From Irineochytrium annulatum (taxonomy: Eukaryota; Chytridiomycota; Chytridiomycetes; Chytridiales; Chytridiaceae), in NCBI GenBank assembly GCA_027600665.1, contig JADGJL010001116.1:1-10043 (forward strand): 10,043 nucleotides of DNA, given 5' to 3'. Below, one piece after another: positions 1 to 7,120 of this stretch. Within the stretch, counting starts at the first letter, position 1, and each line of letters starts with the position of its first letter. Made by a program: the position numbers and the translations under genes. The notes beneath the pieces were generated by a model that was not told where the DNA came from, did not search any database, and saw only the letters and a program-made list of their open reading frames with translations.

Positions 1-60
1 GGGAAGGGATCGATAACCAATCAAATCGCCCATTGCTGCGATTGAATAGCTGCATCAAAA

Positions 61-3000
61 TCACCCATCCACCAGCTCTGCAGACTTTATACCCTCCGCC
101 AACGCCGACGATAGTCCCTCATTCGGAGCTTGCACTTCCGCAAACTCGAACTTGAAGGAAAAGGCCGATGTCATCACCCCACCGACAATGCCAACCTCCG
201 CCTCATCGCCCAACAAGGTCGTCGAGGATGACGAGGAAGATGACGACCCGAGCAGCGGGGCCCGGACCGTGTCATCCTTCACTGCCCCGGCAGCCATCGC
301 CCCGCTATGAGCTCCACTGCGCCTCCGGAACTTGCCCTCTAAAAACCGCGTGCCTCCATGCCGCTTTGACGGTAATCGCGTTGCGCCGCCTGCGGGCTGC
401 GACCGCCTCCGCGGGGTGATGAGGAGCATTGAGCCGACAATAGTCTCATGCCCGTTATTCCCTGTAGCCCCCACGGCGGCACCGGCAGTTCGCCGGACAA
501 GGACAACGTCGCCCTCCTCGTCATCAAATTCCAGGTGGAGGTCCGGGTGGTCACCGTTAGCGCCACCGTTGCCATCTCCTTGCCCATCGGCATCCCGCCC
601 GTCTTCGTCCTCCTCTTCTTCCTCTTCTTCCTCCTCCTCCTCCTCAACTTCCTCGTCATCCAGCACAGCTGCTACCGCGATGACTTCCTCCGCCTCCTCC
701 ACGTCAGGCACGAATGCTGGCGCCAAAGGATTCAGTGCCCGCGGCGGCACCGGAGGTTGCACAACGGCAGGCGCGTCCGACGCCGCCGCAGCCGCAGCTT
801 CAACCCTCCTAACAACCTCCCCTAGCGCCACCGGCTCTGGCGCCTCCACCTCGGTCTCATCAAATACATCCTCAAAAACAACCTCCGCCACTCTCGCGCC
901 AAGCTCGCCCCTCACGCATCCAACTCTCCTCACGACCCTCCCGCACATCGTCACAAGCCTCTCTACTTCATACACCCCATTCTTCTTCTCAATCCATTCC
1001 CGCATCACCCTCGCCATCTCCTCTCCACCACAGCAGTCCAGCGGCGTCCGCCCATCCCTATCCCGGACCGTCCAGCATGCCCCGCGCTCCAACAGCATCT
1101 TCACTACGGCCGTAGAGCCCCTCCGCGCCTTCACCGCCACGTGGAGCGGTGTAGCACCGCGCCGGTCTTGAAGCGTCTGCCATCCGGAGAGCGCAAGGCT
1201 CGAGTTCGGGGAAGTCAAAAGATCGACGAGTTGGGTGATGACGAGCGGGCCTAGGACGAGCCGGGCGGACGCCTTGAGGAGGAGGTGGAGAGGGGTCGTA
1301 CGCTTATAGGATGTGCGAGCGTGGGGGTTCGCCCCGGAGGAGAGGAGGAGAGAGAGAATCAAGGGATCTTTGACAAGGTGAAGAGGGGCCTTGGCGTCGA
1401 AATGGAGAGAATCCTCGTCGTCATTGGACGCGACTGTCGCGGGAGTTGAAGCGACTGGCGCAGGAGCGCCTGGGGGAGCTGCATTGGTAGCAGGTGCGGC
1501 TTCAGCTGCAGGAGCAGGCTCGTCTGTGGATGTTGGCGCTGAATCGGGGGGAGGTACGGCCGGGATGGCTGTTGTGGTGGGCGTTGCGGAGTGTTGATGA
1601 TTAGGTTCGGTACTTGTTTGAATAGCGATGGTCGCCACTTCGGCCGGTAGGGCTACCGCAACAGTCGTGGCAGCAGCGGCAGCAGCGGCCGCGGCGGCCG
1701 GAGCTACGGGTCTCGCCACGGGTAAACTTGTGCCGTTGGTTCCTGCTGTCGACACCACCGAGTTCCTCCGATTCAGGATAGTGCTAATCGAGATGGTTTC
1801 CGGCTTACACTCCATCGCGTTTGGGTCAGCGCCAAGGGATAAGAGCCGCTTAACCATAGCTACGTCCTCCCGGTCCACCGCTTCGTGAAGAACCGTTCGG
1901 CCCCGTCTTCGAGACCACGGTCGGTTAACGTTAAGGCCGCGCCGTACCAGCGTAGTGACAAAGTCGGCGGTGCCAGCGACCGAGGCAACCGTATGCAATA
2001 CCTTTAGCAACATTTAACATCACCGACCATTTCTCACCAATCAGCAAAATACGAACACTCCGGTCCTCCAGCTTGTTCAGCAACGACAAATCGCCCTCGA
2101 TCAACGGAATAATAATTTTCAACAACGGCACGGCCAAATGCGCCGGCTTCTCATTCGCGGCCCTTATGAGATTCAAGTTCGGCTTCAACGTCCGATCTGG
2201 TAACGATGTGATGATAAGCGTGACCAGATCGCTCGAAGCTTTCGCGAGCAGTTCCCAATTGTTCTCATCCGACAGATCCATCCTCGCGCCGCCCTCTTTC
2301 ACCAGAACCGTGGCTGCGGCGTCGCTGTAGTTGTGAATAGCGACAAACAATGCCATATTCCGGTCGCTCGACTCCTCGCGCTCCCATGCGGCGCCGCCGA
2401 AAGCCCCTGACCGAGCGTCGTTCGCCGGCGAACGCTCCTTTGTCTTCGGCTCGGGCACAATCGGCGCTGTCGCGACGGAAGCAGCGGCAATTTCATCGGG
2501 CAATGGAACGTGCTTGGGCGGCGGCGGCTGGGCGAGGAGGAGGGTAACCATGGCCGGATCGTTCCAGTAGGCCGCCCAGGACAACGGCGAGTAGTTGTTG
2601 ACCAAGTCCTTGACGTTCGGGTCGGCGCCTTTGCTGATAAGGAACTCGGCGACAACGCGAGACTGCCCGTTGCGGCAGCAAGTTAAGAGGGGCGTAAGGC
2701 CGGATTTTTTTACGCGTTCGTTGATCAGAGGCGCGAACAGAGGATGATCCAAGAGGGTCTGCAAAATCCTGACATGGCCCTGCGACGATAGAAAAAAATC
2801 GTAAATAAACGAGACACTCTATAAAATCACAATCACAAGCAAGCATTGTAAATAACCCGAAAAAAAACCCACTTTGCTCGCAGCTGCCATCAAACAGTCC
2901 AACGCATCCCCTTTACATCCTTCCCAGCCCTTACCCCGCCCACCCTCCTTGAGCCATGTTCTCGCGGCCCTGGACCTCATAATGGCCTCCAGCTTTCCCG

Positions 3001-3883
3001 CGTCCCCGCCTTGACACGCAGCCAGAATCCCATCTAAAAACTCGATTCTTCCACCACCCCTGGCCACCCTCAAACGCGCTAGCAGCGGTCCCGCAAGCCC
3101 AGTCATCAAGACAGCCGCCGCCTCGGCCGACAGGCACCCCACGGCCGCCGTGCCTAGTCCACCGCCGACCAGCAAGCCAATAAGACGAACCGGCGATCGT
3201 CCCCAGAGCCCTCGGAGCGCGGGGAGAAGTCCCGCGGCCACCGTGCTGTGGTGCAATCGGACCGCCAATGCGCCGGCGACTGCGGTGGCTGCCGTCGGAC
3301 GGGGCCACAGCAATCGAGCGCGGAGGGAGAGGAGGAACGGTAGAGCGCGGTTGAGGAGCAGTCCCACGGCCACGATGCAGGAGAGCACCGCGCGGAGCGT
3401 GAGGGACCTGTCTCCTGCGGCGGACGCAACTCCCGGAACGGGCATCGTCGATGGCCGGAGTGTTGGAGGAAGGAGGGTGAGGAGAAGCGTGAGGAGGCCG
3501 CTGCGGTTGTCGGTAGAGGGGGATGGTGACGGTGGCAGGCCGCCCATCGATTGGCCAGCTGCGGCCGTGGACGCCGTAGCCAGCGCTGATGGCACCGCGG
3601 AGAAAGCCACCGATTCGGGTTGCAGCGGCTGGGGGATGACGGCGACGGCGGGTGATCCGTCCAGCGCGGTGGCGGTTGGTGATGCGGGTGGCGGGGCGTC
3701 ACCTGCCGAGATGGTTGAAACGGCTGACGCCGTCGCGTCGGTCGCGGTCACGGGCGTCGGCGATGAGGCCACTGGTGGCTGCGAGGAGGATTCCGTGATC
3801 GATGGCGGGATCGCGATGGGCGTGGCGTCCGAGGCTGGGGTCAGTGTGGTACCGGACTCGGCCTCGTGATCGGTCCTGTCCAT
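61..3883 (-). CDS. Large membrane-associated ankyrin-repeat protein (3 exons, about 1224 aa)
   Basis: Exons are 3883..2873, 2779..2057 and 2001..61, all joined in phase 0; the stop is TGA at 63..61. Residues 1-125 are Ser/Thr/Ala/Pro-rich and look disordered. Residues 128-140, 161-187 and about 233-271 are strongly hydrophobic, probably membrane helices. Ankyrin repeats follow at about 281-425, with AAASK joined across intron 1 to GHVRILQTLLDHP and then SKGADPNVKD. More lie at about 470-640, including VLHEAVDREDVAMVKRLLS and GADPN, and again at about 780-925 (APLHLVKD, ATPLHVAVKARRG, DGRTPLDCC). A poly-Ala and Pro/Thr-rich linker of about 140 residues splits the array. The C-terminus has an Asp/Glu tract near 1026-1050, basic clusters (PRRRSQ, KFRRRSG) and a Ser run. 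ATG 3883 has G at -3 and +4; an in-frame ATG at 4033 has C at -3 and would add 50 residues. Ankyrin repeats are protein-binding scaffolds; the partner is unknown. No catalytic domain is seen. Confidence 0.82.
597..660 (-). repeat. GAG/GAA repeat encoding a poly-glutamate tract
   Basis: On the minus strand this codes for DDEEV, a run of about a dozen glutamates, then DED, in the C-terminal part of the ankyrin protein. GAG and GAA codons are mixed, so it is not a perfect trinucleotide array. Its complement (CTC/TTC-rich) creates long Ser- or Leu-rich open frames on the plus strand that are not genes. Confidence 0.85.
1664..1702 (-). repeat. GCN repeat encoding poly-alanine in the ankyrin linker
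   Basis: A run of GCC/GCT/GCG codons encodes about ten consecutive alanines. It sits at the start of the low-complexity linker that separates the first and second ankyrin blocks. The codons vary, so part of the run may be kept at protein level. Confidence 0.8.
2002..2056 (-). other. Intron 2 of the ankyrin gene (55 nt, phase 0)
   Basis: The reading frame must change here, because the upstream frame runs to a stop at about 1931 while ankyrin coding continues in another frame from about 2001. Donor GTTCGT and acceptor GCTAAAG give 55 nt and join ...NKLEDRS to VLHTVASVAG, a good ankyrin junction. A better-looking donor, GTGAGA at 2037, would give a 36-nt intron that keeps the old frame and runs into the stop, so it was not used. 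Confidence 0.72.
2780..2872 (-). other. Intron 1 of the ankyrin gene (93 nt, phase 0)
   Basis: The donor is GTGGGT after an AAA codon and the acceptor is TCGCAG. The intron is T-rich and has an in-frame stop, so the upstream exon cannot read through. Splicing joins ...LMAAASK to GHVRILQTLL, which restores a complete ankyrin helix pair. Confidence 0.9.
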
Positions 3884-4659
3884 CGCAGGGAGACCACACG
3901 CAATCAATCGAGGCCTGACAATGAGGTAGTCGCTTCGCGTCAGTGCGGAACCCGTCTGGTGAGGACGGTCCTGGTTGGCCCTCAGCGGAGGTCGTTCGCT
4001 TGGGATATGAAATGTTTGCTGAATTGCCACCATCAGCGAGCTGTCTACCAGTTGTGTCAACGAGTAGCAGGTCTGGTCCCGAGTCGTCCTCGCCGCAATC
4101 GGGAGACTCCTTTAAGTGAAAAGCTGGTCGCTGAAGGTTTAAAGCAATCCAGTCTCCGTGGTGGAAGCAGGAATGAAGCAGTCGACTTCTAAAGCGAGCA
4201 ACTCGAAAAGCGCGTGGTGTCATTACGCGTCCATATTTTAGCCAAAGCGCTCTAGTCTGAACGGTGTAGAAGGAACGGGAAAGCGGGAGATATAAGGCAC
4301 GAAAGCCTACAGCGAACTGTGGCGGGGTAAATATGGAGTGGTGGTAACGAATAGGAATAGACGAACGCGACACATGCACAAACAGAAGCTTTGCAAAGAA
4401 GGGAGTTGCAGATGTCAATGCGATAAAAACCGAGAGAAAACAACAACGGTAAGAGTCTGAGATAGAGCAAGTTGCAAACGCAAACCAAGCGACGAGTTTA
4501 CTTGCAAGGCGTGAAGGAAAAACCATCAAGGCATATGATCATTGAAGGCAAAAGATAAACATCAAGACGTGAATACAACATAAAAGCAAAGGTAGACACA
4601 ATAAGTTGCAAAACAGGCCAAAAACTAACAGGCTCGGCCCTAATCCAACATTAGAACAG
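3884..4659. other. Intergenic region: 3' flank of the GH16 gene and promoter/5' UTR of the ankyrin gene
   Basis: No supported gene lies in these 776 nt; the open frames on either strand lack coding bias or a recognisable domain. The right part (about 4430..4659) is A-rich on the plus strand, so T-rich in the GH16 transcript sense, as expected for a 3' UTR. No exact AATAAA was found just downstream of the GH16 stop. A TATA-like CTTATATC on the minus strand near 4288..4296 lies about 405 nt upstream of the ankyrin ATG, so it could only serve a long 5' UTR. Weak resemblance to the repeat pair described elsewhere is noted at about 4261..4640. Confidence 0.55.
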
Positions 4660-6382
4660 TTAAAGTACCAAGACCACCATTAACACCGCACTTAAAGCGG
4701 CCCAAACCGATCCCACCGCCCTCCCCGCTCCGCTTCCGCCGAAAATGCCGGCTCCGCCTGCAGTCGTCGCCGCCTTTGCCGGTTTGAACAACGTCCCCGT
4801 CGACACGGCCGCAGCACCACTCGCCACGGGGATCGTCGACTTCTTCGTCGCCGTAATCGGCGCATCGCTTGGGTTCGGGTCCGCCGACGGAGCCACGCCA
4901 ACCGTTCCAGCATCCGTCGGCGTCGGGTTTCCAAACACCGGGGGGTCCGTAGGTCCCGGGACCATGGGGGACGGCGTCCCATCGGCGCCCATCGTCTCCC
5001 TCTCGGGCGCTCCCATTGCGCTCGACAGCGCGGGCGGCGCGCCCTGATGCACGGGCGTCGGCAGCCCATCCGCGCCAAGCGTTTCCCTCTCCGCGCCTCC
5101 AACAGCGCTGCTAAGGGCCGCGGACTTGTTGGCGCCGCCCGTCCCGCTTACGGCCGGCCACGAATCCACGACCTTGTTCTTGTCATCGTAGCACTGGACC
5201 TTGAGGGGGCCATACTGGGACGTGAAGGACGTCTGCGACCCCCAGGGGACGGGCCCTCCGGCCCATTGGGAGACGCCGGAGGATTCCGAGTCACCGCCGT
5301 CCCAGATAGCGATCTGGATGATCGAGGGCGTGGAGGGGTAGTAATTGGCGTTGACGGAGGACTCAAAGGAGGAGGCCTTGGTGTACGTGCGGATGGGCTT
5401 GGAGTCGATGGACCAGATGATGCGCTCCGAGTTCCAATCAATAGTGTATTCTAAAAAGGGAACGAGTTAAACTCAAAAATAATTGCGATGGTGATCTTGA
5501 CAGAGCCCGTTCGCGACGACCAAACGTGCGCTTCGCGCTATTTGCGGCTGGACGCCCGGCGGAAGGTGTATCAACACTTACCATGCCAAGAATCCTGCTT
5601 CCCATCCCCCGGAATCGCCGTCAGGCTCGAGTGCTGGCCGTACTCAGGTATGCGATTATAGAACACATTGTTCGTCGCCGGCTGACCCGGGGTCGCATTC
5701 ACAAGCTCCCAGTCGATCTCGTCGCCCCGATCACTCATGGTGATGAACGTCGAGACAATCCCCGCCGGCGAAGCGGCCTTGATCTTCATACTGAAGATGC
5801 CGTACAGGTTGTACCTCGTCGTCGACAACCGCGTGCCCAGGCCCACGGGAGTGGTGGCCTGCTTCGTCACCGTGAGCGAGCCAGTGCCATCAGGGTTAGC
5901 CTGGAACTGGGCCGGGAAGTAGTCTAGCGTCCAGTCGTAGGAGGTGAAGTCGACCGTTGCGAGGACGGGTGGGTAATTGGAGCCCGAAGGGATCTCGCCC
6001 GTCTTGACCGTGTAGATCCGCTTGGGGTCGAATCTGGAGTATGTCGTTCAGTACAGAGAAGCGATCAAGGACGAAGGACCACGCACGCATATTCCCCAGA
6101 CTGGCAGTTCCCGGTCACGCTGTAGTTCGCAGTTGCATGTTGACTGATATGATCGGCAGCACCTCCCTGCTTGAACAGGCTGACCTTCTTCGTGACGCGC
6201 TGTTTGTGGCTGGCCTTCTTGATGCCGAAGACAGGTCGCCACTTCTTCTGATCGTTGCTCTGCGGGGATGCGCCCTTGAGGCTCAAGTGCTGCCGGTCTG
6301 CCGCGGGCTCGGCGACCGCCGACGAAAGGGCTGCCGCAGCGAGGGCCAAGGTGAGGAGGGAGTGACTTGTGAAGGAGACCAT
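4660..6382 (-). CDS. GH16 CRH-like chitin/glucan transglycosylase, secreted and GPI-anchored (3 exons, 512 aa)
   Basis: Exons are 6382..6087, 6033..5582 and 5450..4660. A signal peptide covers residues 1-24 (hydrophobic LLTLALAAAAL, likely cut after AVA). Residues 25-90 form a Lys-rich segment. The GH16 domain spans about 93-340: VDFTSYDWTLDYFP, the active-site DEIDWE with E204, D206 and E208 (nucleophile, assisting Asp and acid/base in this clan), then TIDWNSERIIWSID, IQIAIWDGGD and QWAGG, as in the CRH (Crh1/Utr2) group. That family links chitin to beta-glucan in the fungal wall. Only two cysteines remain in the spliced protein, C93 and C336, one at each end of the domain. N-glycosylation sequons include NYS and NAT, the latter three residues after E208. 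Residues 345-490 form an Ala/Gly/Pro/Thr-rich stalk with a tandem repeat. The end, a small-residue GGSGAG then a hydrophobic tail to VVLVL, is a GPI signal. ATG 6382 has G at -3 and +4. Donor specificity (chitin or glucan) cannot be read from sequence. Confidence 0.9.
4963..5118 (-). repeat. Two-unit tandem repeat (29-residue period) in the GH16 stalk
   Basis: Unit 1 (residues 361-383) contains ALSSAVGGAERETLGADGLP and unit 2 (390-412) contains ALSSAMGAPERETMGADGTP. The spacing is 87 nt. The units differ at several residues, so the duplication is not recent. It lengthens the linker between enzyme and GPI anchor. Confidence 0.88.
5451..5581 (-). other. Intron 2 of the GH16 gene (131 nt, phase 1)
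   Basis: The donor is a perfect GTAAGT and the acceptor is TTTTTAG after a pyrimidine tract. Splicing joins DSWH to EYTIDWNS, a conserved junction region of CRH-type GH16 enzymes. It is the longest intron in the window. Confidence 0.95.
5706..5723 (-). other. GH16 active-site motif DEIDWE
   Basis: These codons encode D203-E204-I205-D206-W207-E208, the E-x-D-x-x-E signature of GH16. All three catalytic positions are intact, so the enzyme is predicted to be active. Confidence 0.92.
6034..6086 (-). other. Intron 1 of the GH16 gene (53 nt, phase 2)
   Basis: Donor GTGCGT, branch-like TACTGAAC, acceptor CTCCAG. Splicing joins CQSGEYA to FDPKRIYTVK and leaves the out-of-frame TGA in the intron. 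Without it, the signal-peptide exon would stop a few residues later. Confidence 0.88.
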
Positions 6383-7120
6383 GACGAGAAGGCTAACGGA
6401 TAGCGAGATCGACGACGGCCGTTGGAGGGAATGCGGTCAGGTTAAATGCTCAGTGAGCAAGTGGTTGCGAATGGAAATTTCGCCTCCCGAAGACACATCA
6501 GCTCACTCCATACAGGAAACCTTGCTTTCAGAAACCAGTAAGTCCACAATAAGGGCATTGCGGTCCAAGAAAGCAACGACAAGAACATTGAAGTAGCACG
6601 ATATTTGTTTTGTCGTGTTGTTCTTAAACGGGATCTAGAAAAGAGAGATGCCACCTAGTCGAAACCATCCATTGAAAAATGCATCGCAACAATTAGAGAT
6701 AAAAACATGTGCAGTAGAGAAAAAATTGCCCAAAGAAACCAGCAAGCATGAAAGCAACTGAAAACCGAGAAAGATTATGGTGATATATGATCGGCGTGAT
6801 AACCACCTGTGGAAATTGGAGTGTAGTAAGCATAAGACTAGGTAAAGAGGGTGGCTTGGAACTAAGCATGGACCCCGATAGAGGGCTACGTTGGTGGTAA
6901 TGAAAGTTGGAGGGGAGGAGACAATTATAGAGAAGGAAATAACCAAGTCAAGGGTAACGATGATAGGTGTTGCAGAAAATTAGAAAGACGAAAAACACTA
7001 GTCCAGAAGAAATCCTACTAATTACAAGGAAAAACGGAATACAAGCAGAAAAAGGAACTATCTTCGACGCACCTGCCGCCCGCTCAACCATCAACACCCC
7101 AACCTCCATCTTCGCCCCCC
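6383..7120. other. Intergenic region: 3' flank of the zinc-finger gene and promoter of the GH16 gene
   Basis: No supported gene lies in these 738 nt. About 6565..7060 is an A-rich (plus strand) block that recurs at the right end of the window. The 180 nt nearest the GH16 ATG are more GC-rich, outside the repeat, and are the likely core promoter and 5' UTR; no clear TATA box is present there. Short open frames here have no coding bias and are not conserved between the repeat copies. Confidence 0.6.
6565..7060. repeat. Diverged direct repeat, copy 1
   Basis: It aligns with copy 2 about 2980 to 2990 nt to the right, in the same orientation. Matching landmarks are: CAACGACAAGAACATTGAAG (6574 region) against CAACGATAAGGACATAGAAG; AGCAAGCATGAAA (6741) against AGCAAGTATGAAA (9731); GTCCAGAAGAAAT (7001) against ATCCAGAAGAAAT (9981); and AAAAGGAACT (7050) against AAAAGGAAGT (10034). 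The offset varies by only about 10 nt, so small indels separate the copies. The copy starts about 60 nt past the stop of the zinc-finger gene in its transcript sense. Confidence 0.75.

Noticed and set aside
597..660. CTC/TTC-rich stretch considered as a regulatory microsatellite or pyrimidine promoter element
   Set aside because: It is fully explained as the complement of the poly-glutamate coding tract inside the ankyrin exon.
332..1171. 279-codon Ser-rich open frame on the plus strand
   Set aside because: It is the complement of the ankyrin gene's last exon. Its Ser runs come from the poly-Glu GAG/GAA tract and GC-rich codons read backwards, and it shows no domain.
3150..3869. 239-codon open frame on the plus strand
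   Set aside because: It is opposite exon 1 of the ankyrin gene, which splices cleanly into recognisable ankyrin repeats; the Ala/Gly/Val-rich product looks like antisense of low-complexity GC-rich coding sequence.
3699..4529. 276-codon minus-strand frame upstream of and overlapping the ankyrin start
   Set aside because: It lies in a different frame from exon 1. It has AT-rich, unbiased codons in the spacer and resembles no known domain.
6041..6403. 120-codon plus-strand frame across GH16 exon 1
   Set aside because: It is opposite a well-supported signal-peptide exon with good splice sites and has no domain of its own.
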